NCBI GenBank assembly: GCA_963169105.1
Contig: OY720632.1
Span: forward strand, 55,957,136-56,021,135
Length of the DNA stretch: 64,000 bases
Reading direction: 5' to 3'
Origin: Ceriagrion tenellum
Lineage: Eukaryota > Arthropoda > Insecta > Odonata > Coenagrionidae
In this document: piece by piece, positions 45,485-57,369 of the stretch
Layout of the letters: each line of letters starts with the position of its first letter
How positions within the stretch are numbered: the stretch's first letter is position 1
Notes under the pieces: generated by a model
What the model was told of the DNA's origin: nothing
Databases searched by the model: none
The model's input: the letters and a program-made list of their open reading frames with translations, nothing else
Position numbers and translations under genes: made by a program

Positions 45485-47765
45485 AACTGCAGTGTACTCT
45501 TCGATTAGATTTCTCTATCTCACGTATACTTGTGGGCTCGTTAAAACTCGTTAACTTTTAAAATATTGAGATCCTTCATCTAAAAATATGTTTTGTCATT
45601 TTATACCAAAATTTTGAGAGTATTGTAGTAAATCCGTTGTTTGGGTGGCGTAACCATATAGACTTCCTTCAGTTACAAATTCAATTCAGCATGAGAGTAG
45701 AACGCTATCAGAGTAAAGATCTATATTGATGGGTCAAAACGTGAGTTCATCATTTTATTGAGAGCCGATTTTTGAGCTCATTTCGATTAAGACCCGAACG
45801 TCCTTGAATGGTACAATCAGACTAACTCACCCACACCTGTCTTTAACGCATCTTGAAGTTTACTTTTAATTCAAACGAATTATTAAGTCGTAAGTACTCT
45901 TGAACTCTTTTTATTGTATGTGTATCAGGAACTTTTTTTCCGTATTTATTCACTCATATATCTTTTATTTGTTCATTTATCTTCATTTTTTATTTACTTG
46001 GTTTTTTCATGTAATATTAGAATTATGCATATATTACCCTTTTCTTTTTTATTTATATTTCATGCCTTGTACTTATTAGAGTTACTCTTGCTTTATGTGA
46101 CTCTAGATTTTCATAGGTTTTTCACTCTCCGTTTTATGCATAGGTGTTGTCCTGCTGTGGGGTCTTTTCGTCCGATATAATCGTGAGGAAATGAGGAGGG
46201 TATCGCTTCCTTGTTTTCATACGAGTTCCCCACAAAGGCATACATTTTTTAATAAAATTTAATAAAAATAAAACAAAAAAATGAATTTATCTTACGAGTG
46301 GTTAGAAGGAAGAAGGGACGCCCTTCTATCTCGCCCAAATAAAGACGTAATATTTTCATTTTTATCATATATTGAGACGCATAAATTCCTTGTATTGTTA
46401 TAGTAGTTGTAGCTTTTCATTAATAGCATAAATACTGGTTGAATTTTTATATTCATCCTGGTAATTCTAATCTTTCTGCTACTTCAGAGTGACTCAATCC
46501 CTCTATTAATTAACAGTTCTGTTTATAGTACTCGAAAATAATATTATTTTTTTAAACTTTTGAACGATCTTTTACGAGGACATTTTTTAATACTTGAGAA
46601 ATTATAAATTGCCCTGTAGATCTATTATGATATGTTATCAGCTCTGGGCTGTGTTTTAAAGGAGTTAATGCTTTGCTCGCTATTATCAAGCATTGATGAT
46701 AGATAAGAGACGGTAGAAAAGGTTAAAAGAGAATATCCATTAATGACACATTCTAGCGAGCCTCTTGCTTAAGATCCGTGGAGATCATATTATTTTGTAG
46801 GCATAATAACTGGGACTAAGGAATAATCATTCGGTGATGGGAATTTTTTGTTCTCTGATCATCCATAGCCTTAGCGTGCATGGGTAAAGATTTTGGAGAA
46901 CTAAAGAGATTGAGTAAAAGACTGCTTCTCTGAAAGTATTTTAATTGCGTGCTGGGTTTAGTTGGCGTATTTAAAATTAGAAAGTTAGAGAAGAGGTCAT
47001 CAGGGAGCAAAACGGTATGGAATGTATAAAACCTTAGTACGTAAATGGTCGAAATATCCTCTACATTCCCTCCACTTTTTACAGCTGATGTCCTACCGCC
47101 CTCTGCCACGTGTCACTGGGGTGGTCCGCAGCGTAGTAGATGTAGGTATTCTCTAAGTCCTATAATTGTACTTTTCGTTTCCAAAAACTCAGTATTCATT
47201 AAAGAGATATATGGTGACGTTTAGGTGGACACATAACGGGGAAGGAAGAGAGATGCATGCCAAGAGCGAGGAAAAATGATCGTGCCGGAATAAATCCGCT
47301 TCTATCCCGCCTTCTTTACTATATTTCTTCGTGTTCCTTTCAGTCCACTCCCATTTTCTTTCGCAATCCCTCCCCCCTGTTCTCGGAGGAGGAGAAGGAC
47401 CTCCCCTCCCACTCACCTCTCCCAGGTTTTCCTCCCCTCTATCCGGCGGTCGCGTCTGCAGCGTCCCGTAACCCATACCAGACACTCTTTCCTTCTCCTC
47501 CCCCAAAACCCTTGCCTACCGCAAGGCAAGAAAAAAACCCTCCATCTCCTGCCCTCTTACTTCTCAGGCCACCGCCCCCTTCTGGCGGAAGCCTCATTTA
47601 AGTCTCTAGCACTTGTTGCGTTGTCTCCGGACCACGCGTTCGATCAACCCTTAGTTCCTCGTGAATGGAGACATTGGAAGAAGACTATCTGATAGGAAGA
47701 CTGGGCGTGGGAGATTTTTTGGAAAAATGAGATGGAGATATTGTCGTGTCCCAATTAGGAAACAG
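45485..47765. other. Non-coding, with a pyrimidine-rich block
   Basis: AT-rich to about 47230. Then 47250-47600 is strongly C and T rich on the plus strand and yields proline/serine-rich frames of over 100 codons on both strands that are not genes. Confidence 0.45.
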
Positions 47766-47767
47766 GG

Positions 47768-48195
47768 TGAAAGTTACTCTGGCAGGACCTTCGTGTCGCG
47801 CAAGGACCAAGGAGGGTGAATAAATACTCACAAGTCTTATATTCTACATTTATTTGAAATAAATAGGCACTCTCTTACATTGGTTGTGGCTACTCGAAAA
47901 CAGTTACTTCTTAAGTTTGGTCGTGGCGTTGGCCTCGGTGTTGCAGGGGGATCGTGTGGTCCAGTCGACAGTGGCGACGGCCTCAGGAGCCTCTGACTAG
48001 CGTCTTGGTGTGAGTGATTCCGGCGGAGATTGTTTCTGCTCAACTCCGACTACTACTACCACTACTCTCCGACTTCTCCTTTGAATAACTCGGCGGTTTT
48101 GACCGGAGCATATATAGTGTGGGGGCCCTGACCTAGGTTCGGGCTCTCCCAATGCGCATACAAGCCTATTTTTGTCGTTTCGCAGAGCTATCACA
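47768..48195 (-). mobile_element. Probable solo LTR on minus strand, about 430 bp
   Basis: On the minus strand the block starts about TGTGATAGCTCTGCG. It has a TATATATGCTCC TATA box near 48117-48106 and an AATAAATG polyadenylation signal near 47850. It ends about 80 bp later near GTAACTTTCA. Promoter and polyadenylation signal 250 bp apart in one GC-rich block fit an LTR. The ends are approximate; no target duplication or internal retroviral-type gene was found. A host promoter on the minus strand is the main alternative. Confidence 0.42.
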
Positions 48196-48199
48196 TCAG

Positions 48200-50487
48200 A
48201 GACATTTGCAGTTTCTTCGCATATTTCTTTGGTCTTACTAATTAGCGCAGTGGATAGTCCTCATATTTTTGGCAGGAAACGGTCGCCCTGACCCTTCTTC
48301 TTGCAAAGGGTGAGTAAAAAATCGAAAAATACAATAAATTAAGAAAAACTTCAAGGATTTGTTCGATTACAAGGTGTATATTTTTTCCAATTCCTGAGGA
48401 ATAAAGCGAGTCTAACATCTGTTTTATGTTTCCTTTCCTGATAACGGCTTTCTTATATAATTTTTAAAACAATTCTAACATTTTTGGGAATCCATTATCC
48501 CATCTAAATGAGACATTGTCGCTACCGAACGTGTAATACTTGTAATGCAAATAGGATGAAATAAGTGCTCAGTTTACTCCTAAAACGGATACAGATTTTA
48601 TAGCAGTTTTCTGAGTCGATGAAAAAATTTCCTTTATTATCATGAAATGTATGTACTATTTCCTTGCAATCACATGATTGATTTTCATCTTTATGAATCA
48701 CGAAGATGTTTACTTAATCGGAAATTACATCCTCATAAATTAGAATCATGACTGCTATTTATCCACTTTGAATAAAAATATAATTTTTGACTGAGCTCGC
48801 AATTTTACCCGTTCTTTTGCTGAAAACTCTGGGTTGGAGACCTGTGGAAGACTATGTGTACGCCGATCGATCTGATTTTAATAATCCCAATTCTCCCAAA
48901 TAATTTAAAGTGAAATATTTTAGAACTACTTCACGTTTTTCTAAGTAATGGCTGATAAGGCTATTTTTTTGTAACAACTGAATTGAATTCAATAGTTTTA
49001 GCCTTAACTTTGTGAAACTTTTCCATTACCTTCAGAAATAAGTAAAAACTTTGTAAGTTTGTGTTAATTTATGTACTTACATCTGTATTGAATTTAAGAA
49101 CGTAAATAAATAGTTGTCCGCTGAAAATTGTAGCATTGGAATTTTATAATCAAATACCGAGACAGTTACTTAAGAGGAACTACTAGGGAGCGAGCATTAG
49201 ATAGGGAAGGATGGAGGACTGCAGTCAACCAATCTTAAGATTGAACGACCGGAAATGAAATTAGACTATTGGTACTGCAGGCTTTAAATATCCCTAACCT
49301 CAAGGTCCTCTTCATTTTATCATCTACTTAATTCCCTTCTACAGAATGAATTTCTTTAAACTTATATTCCCATTCGCCACAGTCGCAACCGATCTCGTCT
49401 ACCCCACCCGGCAATTGCTACTCAAACTCTCCTCGCGAGCCCGTACATTTTTCAATCCGAATCTTCATATTTCCTCTCCTACCACTCATCCTATATCTCT
49501 TGTCACTAATTTATTGGTTTTTCTCCCTCTACCGTTAATATTTTCTTCAATTTATCTACCCGAGAATCCCTTTGCCGTCATATTCCTTTCCTCGCTCGCC
49601 TCTTGAATTCCTAAGATTCCCTTGGGATGCATTACGGATGCGGTTGGGACGGCGGGCGTTGTGGCTGGAGGTTAGGGTGCGGGCAAGCAGTGGTGCCGGT
49701 CAGGAATGAAACGAGCTGGGTTGAAAAACGACCAAGAGGAGTTGGAGGGGATGGTGAAGGGATCTGACTCAACTTTCTCTTGTGATTTACTCTCTCTTCC
49801 TACTCCAAATCCCCTTTACTCGCGATCCCTCGTAGCTCACGATGAAGCTAAGTGGGCTTCATTAAGTTGCTAATTGCCCAAATGTTCTTCCTGCATCACG
49901 TTTTCCGTTCTGCAATCAAATACAGAAACTTTCCTTGGTTTTCGCGGGAAATTTATACCAGTTGGAGTAAGTGGAACATTGTTATTCTCAATGCTATTCT
50001 TAAGGAGGAGATGATAAGTTTTGAAGTTCTACCATGAAGCTTCTTTCTTGATTTGTGTGAATATTATTCTGCCTAAAATCAATTTTCTATGGGAGAAGTC
50101 ATTTATCTGCAGATTCTCCTACTTATAGAAGAGGTTTCCATAATTTCCTGTACCGTATCTATGTAGAACACCTATTTTATTTTCGGTAGTAAATGTATTG
50201 ATGAAAAAATCCCATAACTTTAAAAACGAATGATAAGGAGACTGGAATGGCGGCCAGCTTAAAGGTGTTAAATCCGAACTCCTCGGAAAAGGGTCATCCC
50301 GTTAATGCTTCAATTTACATGCATATAAGATAGACAAGAGCTAAATAAAAATATATTTCTTCTTGCCAGGAATGTATAGGTGTTGTAAAATTAATTTGTG
50401 CACGAATTTTAAAATTTCCTCTTATAATCGACTTCTAAGCTGTTTGCCGTACTTCTCGCATCCCATGCACGAACTCCATGATAGTAA
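48200..50487. other. Non-coding, nothing recognised
   Basis: AT-rich; a GC-richer spot at 49630-49760 has no motif. Open frames are up to 86 codons without domains. Confidence 0.45.
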
Positions 50488-50628
50488 GTCTTCATCTACA
50501 TCTACATACTACCCTGCGAGCCGCCGCATGGGCGTGCGGCAGGGGGTGATAGGTTACTAGCCGTGGAAAGATGTGAGGGATAAGGTTTGGGAGAAGAAAT
50601 GATGACGTGTATTATGGGAATGTTTTGG
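50488..50628 (-). mobile_element. CR1-like LINE, 3' terminal fragment, copy C
   Basis: Reverse complement of the last 140 bp of copies A and B. CATCTACATCTACATACTAC is the inverted tail, followed by CCTGCGAGCCGCCGCATGGG and the 3' untranslated region. Similarity fades near 50628, so only the terminus was inserted. Confidence 0.85.
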
Positions 50629-50629
50629 A

Positions 50630-53600
50630 TGTTGTAATGGAAATCTGTGACAATGTGGCGTAAATAGGCTTAAAAATTGCGAATTTATTTGCCGGATAAA
50701 TTGCTTAAACACTAACTTGAAGAATATAAAATCAGTGCTGAAATCGTTTCATACTGGCGAGGGTACTAAAAGAACAGTGACTGATGGTAACGCAGCGAAC
50801 AAGGATCTGTTTTCATGCAAATTCTTGGAACGCAAATATTTTCGAGATATCTATTCAGCTTGAATTGTTCTAGAGAAATAATCGAGATGGATAGGCTTTA
50901 GCATGGGTTGAAATATTTTTCAGGTCTCCGCAAGCTGTATTGCGTTTTTTAAGAAAATGAGGTTAATTTTGTATTGTGCGCAAAGAATTCTTTCTACAAA
51001 TTCCTTCTAAGGTTTTGACTGTTAAAGCCATTTAAAAGGCTTAGGGTGTCGAAAGCTTGGCCGAAAAGATTAATATTGCGGTCTGTATAATTTTTACCCA
51101 ATTTTCCAGAGCGTAGTAAAAGTGTTAATTTTGAAGTCGAGGTTAGCTTCCCACTCATAGCTATTCACTTGTAGAATGACAGCGCTGTCTTTCTCTCTAA
51201 TGCACCTTCATTTCATGAATTTGACTCTTCTCTTTGGGAGCCTGTAAAGCTTCGCTCGTAGTCTTGACAGATGACCTAATTCCTCTTGTCCGTGATGCTT
51301 TTAGCATTTCATTTGCGCGCTTGGCACTTTCATCGAATCCAATGAAGCGGAGCATACTTCTTGAAAGCTCCCTTGTGGAGGATGTATTCCAAGTAGATTA
51401 TATTGCCGTTCGGTGCCCAAAATTGCGTGATGGCGCCGTATTCATTCTCTATCAGTGTGGCGCGGTGTCGTCGATATTCATTCTCTATCAAGGAACAGTG
51501 ACTGCCAATCTGGAAGTAAAGCTAGTGTACCCTCTCCCTGCGAATGCTTTTTTTTTACGTTTTATTAATTCATGCCAGACTCTTCCGACATATGAATATT
51601 ATTGACCTAATTATTTCCCCGATATTGTATATTTCTTAGAAATGGTGTTATGATTTACCTCGAGAGGATCCTACATAACAAATATTTCCCGTTACACCTC
51701 CCGGAGCATTCATTGTTTTTGCCAAGAGTGGCAATATTATGTTTTTTCACTCTTGATCGTTTTCCAAATTTTAATTATTTTTTAAACCAAGAATGGTTTC
51801 CCTTTGGCAAGGTTCATAAAATTACTTCTCAAATTTTGAGCTTTTTTTTTACTTTATCTATTTTTTTTGTTTAACTTGTTTTACTTTGATAACGGTTATT
51901 TTTAGTCAACCAGACCACGTGGGTATAAATGCCATTTGTTCCTCGATTGAAATTTAAAATCACTTCACTTCGAATTTTAATCCTTACAAATCATGTCGAT
52001 AATGAACGCTTGAATCAATGCAATCTTATTATTTGGTATAGAAATTTGGAGCCTTTAAATCCGTAATCCGCTCTTTTTTCGTGCTTGCAAATCGTGTGCC
52101 CCAACTCCTGGTTAACATTTATCAGAATATATAAGAGTAAAATACCTACGATAAGTTAGTGGAATTTTGTGTAACTTTTCCGTATTTCCTGATAGTAAAG
52201 AAATTGAATCCTATGCAGTTCTTCCAAAAGTCAGTCATGAAGTGCTTCTTTAGATCTTGCCTCCCTTGTATAAGATGGAATTGATTTCGAATGATCTCTA
52301 TCTTCGATTTGTTCTCATCTAATTGGGCACTTAAAATATTTTTGCTATTTGTTTCACATGTTTAGTTTTCTCATATTTTCCCAGCATTCTTTCTAATTTG
52401 AGCCTACAGACGATGACAGTAGAATCCAGTTCAGATTTCCTTGTTTGAATGAAACATTATATTCTCTGCCCAAGTTGGTGAATATCAATTTTCAGTCATA
52501 CTATTATGTTGTTCGGCCATTTACACTGATAGTTCGTTCTGAATCTGATGACAATTATTAGATTTGAATAGTGACCGGATGATTTTTCTGCACTCCTAAG
52601 TTTCTGAAATTTGATTCGGTTAGAGCAGGGAAGTAATCCAGAGGAAATCGTTCCTTTTTCCACGTTTATTTTGTTCACGACGTAATTAAATGACGCGTCT
52701 TCACCAATTACACTCCTTCCACTTGTTGCCCGCCGTCAATCTCTCTCCTCGCGTTTACCCGACGTCCACGGTAACTCAATATCTGCGCTCGCTTCATCCT
52801 GATTCCCTCGTTGCTCTATCACTCTCTTCCATGAACTCTCTTCGTACCCTACGAATTGCCTCTACCATTCCTTTTCTCTCTTTTCGCTTTCCCTCCAAAC
52901 CTATCATGATCTCCGCCTGTCAGCGAATACCACCGGCCAACTAACCCTTCTCATTCATTTTTAGTGTTCGCCACCTCTCACCTACCGATTCGGTCTCGAG
53001 AACCTGTCACACAGTGAGCTGAAATTAATGAAACTTATCAAACATTCCAGAACTGCATTTTTTTCGATCCGGATGAAGACGCTTTGTGTGACCGCTCGCC
53101 ATTAGTTGCTGCGGGACAATCAATTATTCTATTTTATCGCTCATTTATGATCATCAGCGGCTTAGAGTTGAAAAAACTTCGCGAAAAATTCCGTCCGCGA
53201 ATCCCTCTGGATATCTTCAGGGTGATGCTGTTGCAGTTGCAAATTCTCCGTAAGTAAACAAGTAAGTAAAACTCTTAAGGAGAAAAATCAATCTGGTCCA
53301 GAAATGGACCTTAGACTAAGGATCTTATGGACCTTTGGGCCTTAGACCTTACGGGCTTCTGCAACGACTATTCTGCTACCTTGGCTTAATGATTCCAGAT
53401 ACAATTTTGAGAGGATTTCGGGAAACTTGATGCTTGGTAATTGACGGTCCACTACGAAATGAACTAGCTTGGATATGGATAATTATTTTTCTACAAAGTA
53501 CCTTATGGTATTAGTGTGGAAATGTATCAGTGCGGTATGGTAGTACTATGGTATGGTGCCCAGCACCAGTGCCCGCCTCTGGGGCTTGTTGCAGTATATT

Positions 53601-56600
53601 TTCACCAACATTTATGGTTCTAAATGCTTAAAGTTCAATAGCAACCATGAGAATTTATGTATTTTGCCGCCGTTTATTCATAGTGATTCTGAAAATGTGA
53701 GAATGTAGTAATACTACTTCTGAAAAGTAATACTACTTCTGAAATGTGAAGCAAATAATTAGCTAATTAACTTTTCAACCTATTAAATCATCTTATCATT
53801 TATTTCCAACGGCTGCTATTATGATCTCTTATAGTTTGCGAAAAAATAACATTTAAACCTCTCCGTTCAATGGTCTGTTTTCCTAATTTATTGCTCTTGG
53901 TCTGACTTACCGTAGTAGGTCGGGCGTTGTGAAATATTTGCAGATGCCGTCAGAAAATAAGGCGGCTTGCAGCATAATTATGAGAGTAAGGCTAAGCTTT
54001 TCACGACAGTCAGATAGAGTTGGCGGCTAATCATGAATCGAGGAGGAAGGTATTTCCCCTTTTCCTCTCAATTTCATGCGGTCCTTGAAACTTATGATCC
54101 ATCCGGCTTAAAGCGTACACTCTTTCAAAATTGAGTCGCTGCAAGAAAAAATGGCGTGTTTCGCGTCAACTGCTTTATCCGCTATCGGATTCTGGGAAGG
54201 CGAAGCGAGGAACACGAGTTGATTTTGAAACTGATTTATGCAGATTTGCGTTTGGGAAGCTGTCCATGTGTTGCAGTGCTAATTTATCGCCGTTACTCTG
54301 GTATTTTACGAGATCAAGGCAAGTCAATTAACTTGGCCCTTTTAAAATGACGCTTTATTGGAAGGCCATTGAACTGTGTTCCTGTAATTGCGAAATTATC
54401 TTGTGAATAAATGGAGGAAGCCACATGATTTCCTGAATTTCAAATTATCTGTTTTTGGTCGTATTCTATTTTCGTTTCGACAAGGACAGGCTTTGTTAAT
54501 AACGATTTCCGATTTTCTCTCTGCTCGAAAGTTTGAGCTCTCTTTATTGTCCCTGGCAGAGTTACTGATTGGTTAAGGTCTCCAGTTTCGCGACGCGTGG
54601 GAGCAAGAAGTGAGTTTTATTGTCGAGTTGATGCATATGATTTACTTTTGGTGAGGAAGAGAAATGTGGACCCGGAGTGTTGTCACTAGGGTCTGGTTGG
54701 TATTGATTGTTTACGCCCCATCCCTCCAATATACGGATCGCTTATACTACTCCACTCAAAGTTCTGATAGAAAAATGTAGAAAATGTGCATAACAATTGT
54801 TCATGGTGGGAAAGCAACTAGCCTCACTGAGCCTAGCCTCAAAAGCTCCTCACAGTACCACGTTGGCGAAAACTCGTGGAACACCTTCAGTTTCTTTTTT
54901 CTGAATAACCAACGCGATTAAACTATGGTGGAGGATTGTTCTTACTCATAAGTCTACCCTAAAAGGGAAGTTGTTGACGGTTTGGTGTTTGGAGTCAGTA
55001 GTAATCGGTTGGATCGAGTAGATGGCGAAACCTTGCTTCGGTGGCATACTTACATTTTTTTATTCTACCTGTCGAGTTCGCTTAATACTTACACAGTCAC
55101 TTGGCGGATGACATTTTTTCCACGACCAGTCCCATAGGCTTTATTTTGATAGTTTGAATAAAATAAGTTAGATAAGGTAGGTTAGGTAAGTTTTAATTTT
55201 CTCAGACCGAAACGCATTAAGGAGAGATAGTTGCTCATGCGTTAAATTTAAAGACTGATCGACTTGAATTTTTACTTCTTTGCAGGAGGATGAATAAATG
55301 TCATGTGTTTCGATGTTGAGATTTATAAAAACTGAAAATCAAATTGGAAGGCTATATTGTTTGTGTGGGAGAATGCCTACATTTTATTCTGCAATCCTCT
55401 CCCTGATTAGGTAGCGTTACATTTCTTTCTGTTTCCGATGCTGAAAATAAGCCAGCCGATGCTGGACACAGGGTTTCCCATTATATATTTTTATACTGCA
55501 GGAAATGAGTTTTTTGGTTTAATGGTCAAACTGCAACTAGGCTTCCCTAGATGAGGTGAAAAGAGATCGCTTGTCTCCTCTGGAAGGGAGAGCATTTCCA
55601 TATACTAGGCTTAGCATTAGGATCTCGATCGCTTCTGAGAAAAAAAAATATCGCGTCATTACTTTCTCGTCACATTTTCCTAGTATTATTTAAATAAATC
55701 TTAATTTACGATTGATCTGCTTGAGGTGTTATTTAGTTAATTCTTAAGAGAGCTTGTGACAAGTGATACTAGAATCTCAAAGTAGCGAAGATAATTTGGC
55801 GAATAATCAGTTGATCATTCTGTTCATTTAAGGACCAGAAAAAAGTCTCTCTCGTCGTATTGGTAGATACGAGAGTCGTGTTCGAGAAAAAATTGCTACC
55901 TCTAATAACACTAGCATAATACTAAAGGTTGATGGTTTCTTGAAAGGTCAAATAGTGACATTTTTCTGCCATTGGAGGTATGGCCCGGTTGTTATCCCCC
56001 TAGTTAAGGAAAGGTCTCAGGAACACATGGAGCACGACAGCAGAGCTGGCATTTAAAACGAATCAATCTATGTGTTAAACCAAATGCCTACTGTCTGTTA
56101 CGCATCCATTTTATAACGCTAAAATTAATTTGTCAAATTCAATTCAATTCAACAAAATCATTAAGAATTCGTAATAAATTATGTTAAAATTTAATTAGGG
56201 GACGTTCTTTAGATTAGAATATTTATATCACGCACTCCGCTAGTGCCATTTTTTTATTTCTTTCACTATTTTGGAGTAAGCAGTGACGAGAAAAAATAAA
56301 TTCTGGAAAAATGGAAGGTCAATAATGCAATTAATAAAATATCCTCAGCAATACTGTGAATTACGTTGGAAATGCGTTTTTCTGCGTTAAACTAAACGTA
56401 TTTTTACTGTTATCCATCACTCGCTAAGGACTGATGTAAAATCATTTAACATTTAGATGAATAAATAAAAAATTGCATGTCCTACGAGATTTAGAGCTCC
56501 TATAGAATACTGTAGCGACAGAAATCTTCTTTGGAAGCTTCAAGAGAGTTGATTAAAATTGTTTTTTTTTCTTTGGCTTAAATCCGTTTGCTGGGGCCGC

Positions 56601-56740
56601 ATAAAATTTTACCTGCTCTCCAAGCTCCGGTCGACCCTCATTTAGCTATACTATTTATCATTCTATATTTATCATTTAGTGACTAAAACAATACCAATAA
56701 GAAAATAATGCTTGGATTAATTTTTAACTTTCAAAAGTTA
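50630..56740. other. Non-coding; one short tandem repeat; pyrimidine-rich block
   Basis: AGTAATACTACTTCTGAAA occurs twice in tandem at about 53706-53745. 52680-52950 is pyrimidine-rich. 53040-53240 and 53930-54350 are less AT-biased and contain CAATCAATTATT, CATTTATGATCATCAGCGG and AAGTCAATTAACTTGG, again homeodomain-type words in apparently single-copy DNA. No gene was found; the longest frames are 123 and 84 codons with no motifs. Confidence 0.4.
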
Positions 56741-56744
56741 TAAA

Positions 56745-57060
56745 CTATGGTGCGGCTGGTCAGTATGTGCCATTACCCACTCGCGGTGAGGGGTAGACGC
56801 CGAGGCTCGGATTTGGAGTTGGGGTCCGACTAAATGAGTGTCGACCCATCCACGAGGCCTCAAGAGCAGCTAAAATTTTGTGCGGCACAAGCAAACGGAT
56901 TTAAGCCGTTTTTTTATCCTTACACTTCGACCCCTTTGAGTTCAATTGCACGACGAAGTATGGTGCAGTTGGGCAAACGCACGACAATTTTGTATGTGCC
57001 CATTATCTGGTCTGGTATGTTGAAAATGGAGGCCGTTGTGGGCAGGCATTATGCGCAGTG
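56745..57060. other. GC-richer single-copy block, unrecognised
   Basis: It begins near GGTGCGGCTGGTCAG and includes GCCGAGGCTCGG. A 75-codon plus frame (56834-57061) has no family match that I can name. AAACGG and CCGTTT words form a small hairpin near 56894-56915. It adjoins a SINE on the right. Confidence 0.25.
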
Positions 57061-57079
57061 AATATGAATATATTTTAGA

Positions 57080-57365
57080 TCAGAGTAGTTAGGTGGCTAG
57101 AATGCGTTTTCTGAGGGACTGGGTTCGAATTCGGCGTTCGTATTGTGGAAATACTATCAGTAAAACTCCGATTCTTCCTTGGGTGTTACGTAAAGGGCAC
57201 AGCACATGGAGTAGTGGATGTGAAGAGTAGGCTGATGCCGATTCCATGATTCTTTCCTTTTCTTTATTCATTCCCGGGGTAATGTTTCCCATGCCAATCA
57301 ATACACCATTTTTTTTAAGAACGCAAATGACCTAAGTTTTCGGACGCCTCCCCAAATAGCCCAGG
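57080..57365 (+). mobile_element. tRNA-derived SINE, copy 3 (diverged)
   Basis: In the opposite orientation to copies 1 and 2. The head has GTTAGGTGGCTAGAATGCG and a good B box GGTTCGAATTC (57122-57132). The tail has ACGCAAATGACCTAAG followed by GGACGCCTCCCCAAATAG, matching the shared 3' part of the other two copies. The middle is poorly alignable, so it is an older copy or a related subfamily. No target duplication is visible. Confidence 0.8.
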
Positions 57366-57369
57366 CAAA

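Noticed and set aside
47257..47601. A 114-codon proline-rich plus frame and a 105-codon minus frame
   Set aside because: Both come from one pyrimidine-rich stretch, and low-complexity composition explains them.
57080..57155. A possible true tRNA gene, because of a good B box
   Set aside because: No acceptor or anticodon stems close, and the body and tail match the SINE family.
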